This document shows positions 1-11,872 of a stretch of DNA of 64,000 nt, in pieces (position 1 is the stretch's first letter; each line of letters starts with the position of its first letter). The stretch is from Penelope pileata (Eukaryota; Chordata; Aves; Galliformes; Cracidae), in the NCBI GenBank assembly GCA_013396635.1, contig WBMW01003950.1:1961308-2025307 (forward strand), in the 5' to 3' direction. The notes under the pieces are model-generated. The model was not told the origin of the DNA. It did no database searches and was given only the letters and a program-made list of their open reading frames with translations. The position numbers and the translations under genes were made by a program.

Positions 1-1350
1 AAAATCACTGTCTTATGTGTTACAGTCCACATAGTGTGATGCACATTATTAATGTTTTCTGGTGTCTGCCTGAACGTGGGCCACTGCTGCAGCTTCAGAA
101 TGGATTTCTCAATCCAGAGAGGAAGGAAGCAGACAAGGTACCAGTGGGAGAACACTTTTGAGCAGTGTTCTCATCACTTCTAACCTCACTTGAGGTGTTT
201 TCAAGGGAGACTAATAAAAACTATTCAGAAGATGAGCTTAAAATACCAAACTCCCATTACGTAGTCAGAAGCATGGGCTTCTTGTTTTTAGTATGTATTG
301 TAATTCCTTGTCACTTTTTGAAGCAGTTATTTCCTACCAAATTTATGCTTAATAAATTGTCTTACGTATGTCTCATTTGGTTCCAAAGTAGAGGTGGTCA
401 CATGACTCTGTGAGTCTGAAATAAGGTACAGCTTTTCACCCGTAACCTTTGTTTTTATATCTTTGAATCACTTTGGCTAACATGTTCTCACTGTATTCCT
501 TCTGAATGAAATATTTGGTATGAGACTGTTGTGCACAGCTTCTAAAAGTATGCCTCCATCTGCCATGTCGTGCCATGCCTTTATGTTCCTAACTGTTTCC
601 TGAAGTTGCTGCCTTAATTAGATTGTTGCATCTGCATCCAGACATAAACTAATTTGGCTGTACTGGATATTCTTTATTTAAAGGCATATCTCAAAACTAC
701 TCTGTGCTGTCTGTAATTAATAAGCAGTCAGTTTCCCAAATCACTAAAGAATTTAATTGGTTGTCCTGCATTGATTGATTAATTTTCTGTAGCTATTTGA
801 CTAACCATGGCATCCATATGCAAAATCACAGCTTGTCTAGTTGTCTACAGAGATTATAACAATTATGTATCTTATTTGCCTAAAAGCTTAAATATATTAA
901 AGTAATAATCACATTACTTGATTTGAAGCTGCCTTCAGATTTATTTTTGCTTTGTGGTGTTACTCCTTGTTCTTAGTGCTTTAGCATTTCTGCTTTTGAA
1001 AAGGTGAGTTTTCTCTCCCAATATGAGATCTGTTTTCAGTTGATGGTGATACTGATCACAATAAACAAGTGTAACATCATCTACATTTTTATGCAATTTT
1101 ACGAGATTAAATAATTTTGAGCATTGGGAGAAAAATTCTAAAACTTTGTATCTGTCTACCTAGTGACTTGTCTTTGGCAAAGTAAGTCTTACCTGTTTCA
1201 ATTTAGGGATAAGGGGAGATGATTCAATTTTTTATATATATAAACTTATTTTTTGTGCAGCTCGATGATGAATGACTCTGCAAGCAATTCTCTGTTTTAA
1301 CTAATACAGTTTGGTGCCTGACTTTGACTTCATTGCTCCTTCTTTTCTAG
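1..1350 (+). other. TMEM245: TMEM245 intron (3' part)
   Basis: This is non-coding sequence upstream of the first recognisable exon. It ends in a pyrimidine-rich tract and a CTAG acceptor at 1347-1350. It is AT-rich, with stops in all frames. I see no exon, RNA gene or repeat that I can name. The preceding TMEM245 exon and the rest of the 5' gene must lie before base 1. Confidence 0.75.
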
Positions 1351-1473
1351 ATCCTGGAGTCTCTGTGGATAGTGATGAGTCGCAATGTGAGCCTCTTGTT
1401 TACTACAGTCACAACATTAGTGACAATCCTTTTCCATAGTGGGACAGCTCTTCTCAATTTTGTGCTTTCTGTG
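1351..1473 (+). CDS. TMEM245: TMEM245 internal exon (first of six in window)
   Basis: This exon is 123 nt, phase 0 at both ends, and encodes 41 residues beginning ILESLWIVMSRNVSLLFTTV. It follows a TTCTTTTCTAG acceptor and ends at a GTAAGT donor. The product is hydrophobic: it starts one membrane segment (about residues 12-28 of the partial protein) and begins a second (about 33 onward, LLNFVLSV), which continues into the next exon. TMEM245 (C9orf5) is a vertebrate multi-pass membrane protein related to the bacterial AI-2E/PerM permease family; its transported substrate, if any, is not established. I assign it by recalled similarity to mammalian TMEM245, supported by the in-frame join to five further exons with the same identity. 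Confidence 0.93.
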
Positions 1474-4400
1474 GTAAGTAGTATGTTATGTGTTTACATG
1501 ATTGGTTTTACTGAAGGAACCTAACTGCACGTACTGTAACGTCGAAAATCAAACCTAAAGAATTGAAAACATCCTCTAAACTTACCAAATTGAGATGTTG
1601 AAGCTTTCAAACCAGTTTGGGGGACATCGTAGGCAAAGGAGCCTGATACCCACATTGTGATTTCCACATTGAGAAGCTGGCAGTCTTCCTGTTACGCTAT
1701 TCATTGAAAACTCTTTGCTTCTGGCCTTGAAGACGTTGAATTGTTACTCCTGATACCCTAAACAACTGCTGAAATCTTATGGCATGTTCTCGTAAGCATA
1801 TCCTTAAACAAACCAGTGCTTTCAGTACAGGGAAAAAAAATGTACTAGCTGGAAGTTTGCTGGAAGCTTATGAACATCTTGATCTCAGTCAGTCAGTGGT
1901 GTTAAGGTCTCTGACCTAGGACTTTTTCCTATGTTATGTAAACACATGCTGATCTTGGAGGCTTGACTGAAATCCATGTCTTATATACTAGTTCAACATG
2001 GAAAAACATTTGTTAGAAAAATAGGTGTTTTTCCAGTTTAACTGTACTACCCTCATTGAGGGCGGACTTTTTGACAAAGTTGTAAAATTGAAGTAACGTT
2101 TAACAATATTTCAAGGCAATTGTGTGAGCTCTCTTCAATATTTAAGAAAGAACAAATAGCAACAGGACTTAATTAAATGACTGCCTTGAACTGAAGAAAA
2201 TCACTGCCATTTAGTTTTGTTGTTTTCTAGATACGTTTTATTTTAGTTTGTGAAGGAAGAGCAAGGTTCCATGGGAGTACTTTGTTTCTTTTCTTCTTTA
2301 ATACATAACTTCACTTGTGGTGACACGTTGGAAACAGTATCTGAGACGTGACAAATTGAGATGATAATTGCAAATCATCTTAATGCACTCATTACTCAGG
2401 CAGAAAATTTAACTTTAGTTGTCCAGTGGCTTATATTAGATTTGTTACATGCTGCTGTTGTGATGCGTGGTCTTGCCTTTTTGTTTGTTGTCAGCTAGGG
2501 CACTGTACAGTCAACTGGCTTAGCAGAGCTAGTTGGGATACTTGGTGCCTTGGAACTCTTTTAAAGACTGGATGCCCTACAGGCTACTCTTTTTGCTCTA
2601 CTTGTGTAGAACAAGTAGGCTGAACATTTATGACCATCCCTTTTCAATCTGTCAGATTTGCAGGACAATGTAATCTGTAGTTGAAACTTTATGTTATGAG
2701 CTTATTAGGAAATAAACACACACAACAAGCCAGGGCTCGATCTCCTTCCTATGGACCAGTCTTAACATGTGAATTTTCTGATTACTCACTTAATTCATGG
2801 AGTTTCTAACTTACAAGTTTTCAACTTCATAAATTGCAGCTTCTAACTCATAACTCAAATATACTCTAACTAGTAACATGTCTGTGAACAATATAGTTGC
2901 CTAACCAACTGTGAGTGTTCATCCTTCCTTCTCTGTCATGGTACAGGTGTCCCTTCTGTCACACCAGGAAGGATGAAAGCCTTAGCAGTCCAGCTGCTGT
3001 TGGATCTGCTTCAAAAACTTTTTGGCTCATCTGTTACATTTATACCTTCTAGTTTGGAAGTTTGGTCTATACTGTTTCCACGAGTTAGCAGTTTCCGAGG
3101 AAACTGCCAGACAATGAATATGCAAGGATTATGGCTGCAGGAGACAGCGAACTGCAGGTGGTAATAGATGCATAGTGACCTATATCCCTTCCTGGCCATC
3201 ATCCCTGCCAGCATGTGGCTTTCACTTTGACCTAACTGTGCTGTTCCCAGCATACATCAGGCCTTAGTATGAGCTGTGTGTTAGCCAAGGTCTCGGCAGG
3301 GGTTGAGTGAACAATCACAACATCTTACTTTAAAGTTGTCATACAGAGCTTTACCCATCAAAATATATTGGTTCTACTCTCATGGATGTGTCCATGAGCT
3401 TTTAATTTTGCACTTCTTGTGACCTTACATATCTGGGAAAGATTCAGTTTAATACACACATTAAAGTTCTTTCTGTAGGTTCTTGAAGACTTTGAAATCC
3501 CAGCAACAGAGCCGATATATTAGAAATACTTCAGCTTTTAAGAAATAAGACCAAAAAAGCACTGAAAAACTTGACATCTCATTAACTGTACTGAATGTGT
3601 CAGGGTAAAGGGATCATAGAATCAGAACATTCTGAGTTGGAAGAGACCCACGAGGATCACAGACTCCTGGTCTGACACAGGACTGCCCGAGATCAAACCC
3701 TATGTCTGAGAGTGTTGTCCAAATGCTCCTTGAACTGTGGCAGCTTGGGGCTTTGACCACTACCCTGGACAGCCTGTGCCGGGGCCCAACCATCCTCTGG
3801 TGAAGAACCTTTTCCTAACACCCAGCTGACACAGCTCCATGCCGTTCCCTCAGGCCCTGTCGCTGTCACCAGAGAGCAGAAATCAGCGCTGCCCCTCCGC
3901 TCCCCTCGTGAGGAAGCTGTAGGCCGCCATGAGGCCTCCCCTCAGCCTCCTCTGCTCTGGGCTGAACAAACCAAGGGATCTCTGCTGCTCCTCATATGTG
4001 CTCACCTCCATTTGGATGCACAGAAAATGTCATGTATAAGAGTGTTAATGTTCTTGTAACTGTATGAACTACATCTTTAGAAGGCATTTAAAATTTGCAT
4101 ACCTACCTGAAGAGTAGTTAATGTTGTTAAATGCTGTGATTGGGTGCTATAATGTAGTCTTTTTTGCACTGTGCGTTTTGTAGGCCTTTTAGTCTGGTCA
4201 TAATCATGGTTTGTCATATTTATGAAAGTCTTTTACAAAGATTCTTGCTACAGAAAGGAAACATCTTTTTTTAAAGGACAAAAAAGATAAATTCATGAAA
4301 TTTGTTCTAATAGCATTCAGTATGGGTTTATTAATGGTTTTTGACTGAAAGGACTCAAATTTAGAATTTTCAGAAAGGCTTGAGAAAGACTGCACAAAAG

Positions 4401-7400
4401 AAAGATTAGTACAATCCACTAACTGGAGGAACTGATGAATGAAAATGTTAGCTATTGTGAGAATTCAGCTTGTAAGTTTTTTCTAGCTTTAAAGTACTTC
4501 TCAGCATAACTTAATTGAGCTATTTCTGGGTCCCTGAATTAGGAATACATCTTCTTTCAAAACATTCAGTCGGAAGCAGTCTCTGTGTGTAGCTTATCCA
4601 CCTGCCATCCAGTAGGACTGTGTTCAGATTCTTAACAGACATTTGAAAACTGATCATTCTTTACAGGAGTACCACTTCTATTTCACTTCTGTTTTGAGAG
4701 CAAGTTCCTATCTGCACGCTTGTGCACGAGTGCATATGTATGCATGTGGGTGAGTATATACACACTGTTAAAAGCTGGAAGAGAAAAACTCCATTTGGCA
4801 GACAGGCATTTGTATTCCTGAAGGGAATAAACAGATTTCTGATGCTTTTTAATAACAACAACAAAAAAAGCGCATTTGGACAGAAAACTGTGAAAGACAG
4901 TTACAGAAATATTTTCCATATATTTCTTGATACATGTGAAAATGCCATATTACCAATTTTAGTGTGGAGTGTTTACCCATACCTTTCTTCGTGAATTCAG
5001 TCTATTCACCCTCAGATTTGGGTATGTAAAGTTTCAGAGCTTGGAGCTATTGGATAAAAAGCAAGAAAGTGTAATCTGTCAATTAACAATGGAAAGAGCT
5101 TATTATTGTACCTTCTGTGACTTCCTCCTCAGAATCATCAGCAGGCTGTTGAATCTCTGCTTAGGAAACAATTTAGCTAATATCTGAAATCTTAGGTATC
5201 CTTTTAGAGGTCTGAAAATTTTCATAGGCCAACAGAGATAGCGAAGGACATACATTTTTGCTGCTGAATGTACTGTTGAAGCAGTTCTACTTGTAAGAAG
5301 AGTCAGCAGGCTTCTTGATGTCAATTTGTAATATTCTGTGACTGCCGCTTCTTTGCGTTTCTGTACCTTCTGTGCTAAAGCAAATACATTAATTTCCCAA
5401 AGTGTAGCTGATCTAAAATTCAGTCAATTTTGTATGGTGCTGCAGTTACGCACATCTTGTTTTAACAAGATTTGAGTTAGGTTTCTTACCTTTTCATAGC
5501 TTTTAGTTTGCTTTAACACTATTTTATTCCACTGCCTTTTATCCCAGCTGTCACTTTGGCTTCTGCAGTTTAGGTGGGTTTGTCTATATTTGATGTATTC
5601 ATTGCTCCCTAAGGAAGCAAGTTTATTTAGTGGGCCCTGGGAAGGAATAGCTTTTCCTGTCAGTACTGGTGCTGTGTTTGTTAACACTTGAACTAATCAC
5701 CAGCTCTTGCTCATAGCCCTACCTTAAATCAGGTGTTTCTCATAGCACAGATAGTCAAGCTTTGCCTCCTTGCAGCAGTTAATTTCCTCATTCCCTGACT
5801 GCTGTAAGCTATTCACGAGGTAACATCTGAAGAAGTTAACTGAAGCTGTACTAATAAAACTAGATCTAGTGGAGCTGCTTTTCATCTTACTTTTTCTGAG
5901 TGTCCGAATGAGAGGATATTGTATGTATAGCAGTATGCTCCTCTTTGTGTTGCAAGCTGCACTGCAAGAAGGATCTGTAGCCAGATCCCACTGGAAGGAA
6001 GACTAAACACCATCTGGATGCCTGCTTCAGGATAGTGAGTTTTGTAGCTACATCAACAGACATTATAGTAGTTTAGGAGAAATGGCAGGCCTTACCAAGG
6101 AGAAAACCATGTTTACAGCATTACAGTGGATACTAAAACCTGATTCAGGTTTTAAATTCTACTTACTCAAAGTTGTAACAAAACATAGCTGATGTTGCTA
6201 CTGGCACTGGATTATTTCCCATTACATCAAGGCCTAATTTAGTGTTTTTTTTTTATGATCTCAAAATGAGTGTTAACAGTATGCTGATCAAATGGGCTGA
6301 TGTAATGATTTACTTTGGTTGTTAGATTGGTTTATCACTCAAGGCCAAAGTTAACTCCTGGCGATATGGAGTACAGCCCATATCTGTACATGATGTTTCG
6401 GAAAGGGGTCACGTTGGGCGAACAGTTTAATGTGACTTCAAAGTTAAAGGCTGTGGTGAGGGGGGAAAACACTGACATTTTACTGAATAGAAATGAATTA
6501 AGAACAAAGATGACAAATGGATGGCTTTGTTGAAACTGATAACTTAATACTGCATGTTATACTGTTCGCTTTTTTTTTACCGAACGTGTTCAGAGAGAAT
6601 GCAGAAAAGTGCAGACTGAATAAAATGCTAGAAGGTAAGAGACTTATGTAGATCAGACAGCTTGGTTTATGAGAAGATTAGGATGTTATTTATTCCAGCA
6701 TACCAGTAGGTTGAGAATAAGAAAAGTGAGAGTTCTTTTTAATCTTGAGAAGACAGACAAAAGTGGTAAGGCTTGCAGATGAAGCACATGTAAGCCATAG
6801 TTTACCACTGCCGTATGTAAAATGAATTTTCCTTGTTTGAGGTATTCTGTTTCAAGCTGGTTACATTTCTGTGTTCTCCAGCTGAAGAAGTTGCTGAGCC
6901 CACTGACCAGGAAATAAGTAAAACACAGTAAACTGCAACGTACCAGGAGCTAATACAATCTCACTGTATATCTTGGTCTTTAAACTGAAACAGTGCCACT
7001 GCCATTACTTTTGCTGAGACTAATCTTTAAACTCATGGTAGGGATACTCGATCAGCCTAATAAATACTGCAGATTTTCTAGGTATGTTTTTTTGTTTAAT
7101 TCATATCCAATAACCGGCTACACAGTAACTCTCCAGACAACTCTGGTTTTGTTTGTTTCTAAGAATAAGTGTTACTATTTAGCAATATCCTGATCTGCTA
7201 AGCATGCCGAGAAAACAAAAACAATTTAGATTGTTCATCTATGTCATAGATCAACATTTAGCTATTTGATCTAGATTTCACATCTTTGCAAAGAGGCTGG
7301 ACGGGGCTAAAAGGTGTTTGCTGCCTAGTTAAGTCCTTTGTGGAGTAGGAGCTCTTTGTGTTCCAATCTTGTGGAATAGTACTTTGTGTCTTCCCAGTCA

Positions 7401-7488
7401 AGTTCAGTGATCTGAGACATATCTGCATACTGTAGTTCTTAAAACTATTTATTGCCTTTTTGATTTAAAACTCGCGTTTGTTTTGCAG
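1474..7488 (+). other. TMEM245: TMEM245 intron, 6.0 kb, with one CR1 fragment
   Basis: This is a GT-AG intron (GTAAGT donor, TTTTGCAG acceptor) between two phase-0 exons. It contains a reverse-oriented CR1 fragment at about 3612-4000. The rest is AT-rich unique sequence with only short chance frames, such as the 72-codon one at 6315-6533, which resembles nothing I know. No other gene or RNA was recognised. Confidence 0.85.
3612..4000 (-). mobile_element. CR1 LINE fragment (3' end, antisense)
   Basis: The left edge is the reverse complement of the typical CR1 3' terminus (ATCATAGAATCA, then GTTGGAAGAGACC). It continues through the CR1 3' untranslated part and the end of the second reading frame to about 4000, including the recognisable blocks CAGCGCTGCCCCTCCGCTCC and GGCCGCCATGAGGCCTCCCC. 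The element is strongly 5'-truncated, as is usual for CR1, and carries no intact frame. The right boundary is approximate. It lies antisense to TMEM245 within an intron. Confidence 0.9.
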
Positions 7489-7634
7489 GTGATTTTCCTG
7501 ACCACACTGTTCTACCTGTTGAGTTCCAGTGACGAGTACTACAAGCCAGTGAAGTGGGTGATAAGCCTGACACCTCTGTCTCAGCCAGGTCCTTCCTCAA
7601 ATATAGTTGGCCAATCTGTGGAGGAAGCAATAAG
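7489..7634 (+). CDS. TMEM245: TMEM245 internal exon (second of six)
   Basis: This exon is 146 nt and starts in phase 0 after TTTTGCAG. It encodes 48 full codons plus the first two bases of an arginine codon completed in the next exon. Residues 42-89 of the partial protein begin VIFLTTLFYLLSSSDEYYKP, finishing a membrane segment and entering a soluble loop with YYKPVKWVISLTPLSQPGPS and ending VGQSVEEAI. The donor is AG|GTATGT. The loop matches what I recall of mammalian TMEM245 almost residue for residue. Reading through this donor would add about 27 residues and then stop, so intron retention would truncate the protein. Confidence 0.95.
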
Positions 7635-8848
7635 GTATGTTGCTGGTTTATTGCCCTTTCTGGAAAATGCTTTTTGGAAAAAAAAAAAAAAAAACAGAAA
7701 TGGCGTTCAACTGTAAATACTTAGCGCTTACCACAGCTCTTTTTTCAAAGACATGAATTGCAAATCTCAAAGATTTTCAAGAATCTAGCATTGATTATTT
7801 TTTCCACCTTGATTATTAAGAGTGATTTGATTGTATCTGCATAAAAGAAAAATGTAGAGGTCTATGCTATAGTGAATGTTAGTATTTTATAAACCCAACT
7901 GATCCACCCATCACATTCCAAACCCAGCAGTAGCTATGCTGGTGTTAGTAATGGAGCCAGTGCAGCTCAGTAGGAGCAGATTCATACAGTAAAACAGTTG
8001 AAATACAGGACTTGGCATCTGTGCTGTACATGCTCTGGAGTTTTTACTTTCAACTATTTTTAGTTTAATCTTGAGGACTAAATACACATTTGCAATGGGA
8101 GTATGTTAGAATGCTCCTGGAGTGCATTTTCCGGCTCATTTTCATCTGAGAGAAATCTAGTTCATAATCTCCAAGGCTTCTCCACTGTATGTACCAGTTT
8201 ATGCCAAAGGGGAAAAGTGAGGAGCATTCTCCTTATCCCACTTGAAACATTGCTCTACTGTACCTCTGGAGTACATCCACATTATTTCATAGTTAGTTAC
8301 CATTCTTATGTTATTGCTGTTCTAAATTACTACAAGTTATTAAGAAGTATTATTTGTGTGTTTTCTTTCTTCACTGAGATTTTACAAGAAAGCAGTTTTT
8401 GGGTTGGTATAGTAATGTATTCTATTCATCAGAGATGAATGAAGCTGCCGGTTTTCACCTGTTAACAGTGTGAAACTCTTAATATGTTGGTAACATAATA
8501 AATTGATGTAATAAGATATTTACGTCATAGCTCCATTTTTCAAAATGATGGACTAGACAGAGTTCACAGTCTCCATTTTAAGAGCTGTACAACTACTATC
8601 TCTTACAGTGCTGCATGCATATACAAAGCATGCATAGACTTCAAACCAGTGATTTACTAAGCTAGTTTCTAAACTCTTTGCCAGATGTTTGACCTTGTCC
8701 TTATGTGTACCATACAAGTGGGTATTGTTTTCTGTTACTTGGGTTAAGCTATTTCTGGGTATGTTATGGCAATGAGATGGTTAGATCATGCTGTGTAAGA
8801 TCTTGAACTTGTTATAGCAGTTGGAAAGGAAGGAGTAATCTAGGTATA

Positions 8849-9396
8849 AGAGCTGCTTCGAAAGTAATGCCTCCTTTGTTATGATGTTGGACCGTGACGT
8901 CAGAGGCGGATGTTGGTGATATGGCAGCAGAGGTTGTACCTTCCCACCAATATCCTGTTCCATGTTGTTGCCGTGTGACAGATGGCAGCAGAGGGGCAGG
9001 CTGACCAAATGGTGCCTGACATGGGAGTGCGTATGAAGCAGAGGGGTGGAATTGAATTCCTCCATGTGGTAAAAATGGGACCCGCTGACATTCATCAACA
9101 CTTGCTGGATGTTTCTGGAGGCCAAACAGTGGATGTGAGCCCAGTGCAGAGCAGGCAGCGCGTTTCAGCAGTGTTGATAGCAACAGTGGGTCACCTCCAC
9201 TGGTGCAGAGTTTTAAGAGTGCTGCTTGCAGGCTCTTGTTCATTACTGGTGAAAATGCAGAGGTAATGGCGGTCACTGCATTGAAAACTTGTATTTTGTA
9301 GCTGAGAATTTGCTCAATCAAGTAGTGTTATTGTGTTTGTATCTGTTGCTGTTTCCATGGAAACAAATAGGAGGCATTACTTGTGGAGCAACCTGT
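8849..9396 (-). mobile_element. Non-autonomous mariner-like (Galluhop-type) DNA transposon, copy 1
   Basis: The ends form imperfect terminal inverted repeats: GCTTCGAAAGTAATGCCTCC at 8854-8873, and its near reverse complement beginning GGAGGCATTACTT at 9370. The family is inferred from the AAAGTAAT-type terminus usual for mariner elements and from memory of the chicken Galluhop family; no alignment was run. A 169-codon minus-strand frame (8812-9321) crosses the element, but it shows no transposase motif and its counterpart in copy 2 is in different frames, so I treat it as non-coding. Strand is given relative to copy 2 (41388-41746), which lies inverted. The exact edges are uncertain by a few bases. 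Confidence 0.75.
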
Positions 9397-10151
9397 GTAG
9401 AAAGAAGCAAATTCAAAATTCTGTCAAAAAGTTAATAGCCGTTCTCTTGAGAGTCTGCTGTTCGATTTTCATTGATCATGTGGTTAATATCTCAGTTCTT
9501 CTGAAAGGTGTTAGCAGACTTACAAACTGAAACTTCCTTGTCTCACTAATTGTTCTATTTAGTTCATCCTTGAGTGGATGGGGAACAGTGTCAATAAATA
9601 GGATGTGACTTCTCTGGGCAAGAGTACTCTGCAGAGGATTGCATTAAAGCAAATTTAGGTTTATGGGCCTGTTACATGGAAATACATACATACAAGATAT
9701 TTCTCGCTGTTAAGAACTGGTAGAAAAAAAGAGAATGTTGGAGAAGCAGCAAGAAAGAGCGGGAAAGAGCTAGTGTACATCAGTAATTGATAATGTGATG
9801 AGGAAAGGGCAGGGTCTGCAGAATGTGGGATATGAAGCTGCTTGTCTTACATTTTTATTTTTAATAATTTGAGGGGGAGCTCTAAGTCTGTGTGTTCATT
9901 AAGGTTGCTTGAATCGGTTTTTCATATTTTTCCTTTGGAGTAACTTTTGATTGATACCTTATTTGAAACCTTTGGGTTACTTCTTTTGAGATTCTCCATT
10001 GCTCATCTCTCTTTCTTAGTTCTACCTAATTATTTTTCGTAGTTCTTCTAGATTCACTTGTATTCCACTCAATACTTAATGTGATCTGTATTGTGTAAAT
10101 GAAGATTATGCTTAACAATTTTCCCTTTATTTGTGCATGCAGAATTGAGAG

Positions 10152-10515
10152 TCATAGAACCATAGAATGGTTTGGATTGGAACAGACCTTAAGTATCATC
10201 TAGTTCCCTCAGTCCCTCTTCGTAGGAGAGGTGCTCCAGCCCTCTGACCATCCTTGTGGCCTTCCTCTGGACCCAGTCCAACAGGTCCACGTCCTTCTTG
10301 TGTTGGGGGCCCCAGGCCTGGATGCAATACTCCAGGTGGGGCTCAGGAGAGCAGAGCGGGATAATGACCCCCCTCACCCTGCTGACTGCAGTTGTTTTGG
10401 TGCAGCCCAGGATACAGTTGGCTTTCTGGGACAAAAGTACATACTACATGCTACTGGCTCATGTTGAGTTTTTCGTCCACTGCTACCCTCAGGTCCTTCT
10501 CTGCAGGACTGATTT
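10152..10515 (-). mobile_element. CR1 LINE fragment, antisense, internally deleted
   Basis: It begins at the reverse complement of a CR1 3' end (TCATAGAACCATAGAATGG). After about 55 bases it jumps to CR1 sequence normally a few hundred bases further in (CTCTTCGTAGGAGAGGTGCT). This indicates an internal deletion of roughly 250 bp compared with the usual CR1 layout. The minus strand shows degraded CR1 ORF2 C-terminal residues such as LEYCIQAWGPQHKKDVDLL at 10189-10434. Non-functional. Confidence 0.88.
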
Positions 10516-11270
10516 GTTTGCTGTCTGAAGAACAGTTGCCACTAGAGCCTTTTCTTTTGTTAGAATGTAGCCGCTTTCCTGCCCTATATTTGAAGACTAG
10601 TCCTTGGTAGAGGAGTAGGAACCTAACAATGGCTTGTTCAGCTCAACTATAGGAGTCACACAAATGTGTATGTAATGCATGGTGATAGGATGGGAGCAGT
10701 GGGCTGCGTTTGTATTATGAATTAGCAAACAGTTGTGCTTCTGTAGTTGGTTTCATCATTAGACTCTGTTAACACTACACAAACGTGAATGCCGTCACAA
10801 ATGTAAATACTTGTGTAAGTTGACCAAAAGTACAGGAAGATTAAATTGTAAATCTTCAAAGTCCCAGACTGTATTCCAGCTTCCATCACTCTCCAGCAGA
10901 ACACAGCGCACGCACGCTCAGAGCTAGGAGTGCGTTACAGCTAGGAGCTGTTACCTGAAAAGCACCCTATCAAACCGAGACCTTTTCCCTGGCAGTTTCC
11001 CTCTTCAGAGCTGCGTTGCAATTTTTATCTTTCTGATGATTAAGTACCTGTAGGTTTTACAAACATTTTTCTAATTCTCTTGATGATGAATCTGCAAAAG
11101 TAGTGATACTTGTCTTTCAACATTGACTGGATTGAGTAATGTTTGGATAAAATCAGTTTTTCCTGCCCATTTTCTTGCAATACTGTGATGAATTTTGAAA
11201 GTAGTGTTGCATCTTCATAGTGTATGAGAGTGTTCTTTGACTGGCAGTGTGTAATGGTTTGGCTCAGCAG

Positions 11271-11271
11271 N
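11271..11271. other. Single unresolved base (N)
   Basis: One ambiguous base interrupts otherwise continuous intronic sequence about 0.5 kb upstream of mir-32. It has no coding consequence. Confidence 0.99.
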
Positions 11272-11802
11272 AATGTGATTCAAACTGTTAGTGAAACAGC
11301 CCCAGGAACCAGCGGAGGGAGCAGGAGGGGGGATGGCAGGTATGGCAGGAGGGTTATTCTATACTAGGCTGAGCTGCACCGTGTCTTTTGGCAGCCCTGT
11401 CAGTTGGGGTTAGGAAGTTGATTTACTTCAGAAATGTGAGAACCAGTAAGACCGGTTTACTGGATTTAGATATTTTTGTTCTCAGTAGTTGTCAGTGAAG
11501 AGTTCTGAGGGTCAGAGGAAATTACTTGCACATAAAGTCAGTTTGTAAGTCACCCACGTCCCCACGTAAGCAGGAAAATTATGTCCTTCAGACTTTAACG
11601 CGTAAGAAGGAGATGGTGCTTTTGACTGGATTTTTTTTTTTTCTGAATGGATCAAGTAGTAATCCTCCAATTCACAGGTTTCCTAAGTAGTAGCATGCAC
11701 ACCTTTGCCTGAACCATTTTCCTTTCCCTGAGCAGCATGTCATTCTCTTCCTGAATGCACCATACCCTTCTTCCCCGAAGCTCCCATTCTGCTTGCTCTG
11801 GT

Positions 11803-11872
11803 GGAGATATTGCACATTACTAAGTTGCATGTTGTCACGGCCTCAGTGCAATTTAGTGTGTGCGATACTTTC
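11803..11872 (+). ncRNA. mir-32: mir-32 microRNA precursor hairpin
   Basis: The 70-base segment matches the mir-32 precursor as I remember it. The mature 5p arm is at 11808-11829 and begins TATTGCAC, the seed of the miR-25/32/92/363/367 family. The 3p arm is at about 11849-11870. Hand folding gives about 10 pairs, one bulged U at mature position 11, 11 more pairs, and a loop around GTTGTCACGG. It is on the TMEM245 sense strand in the intron between the VGQSVEEAI and GVFDASLK exons. miR-32 is known to be intronic in human TMEM245 (C9orf5), so position, strand and sequence agree. It is probably co-transcribed with TMEM245, though a separate promoter cannot be excluded. Compared with the human precursor as I recall it, three bases differ, all outside the mature 5p strand. 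Confidence 0.97.

Noticed and set aside
8812..9321. 169-codon minus-strand frame as a gene
   Set aside because: It overlaps a repeated mariner-like element, has no transposase motif, and the homologous copy reads in different frames.
11249..11290. Short similarity (GTAATGGTTTGGCTCAGCAG) to the start of the LTR at 46990
   Set aside because: Only about 20 bases match before divergence, with an N inside; not enough to call an LTR fragment.
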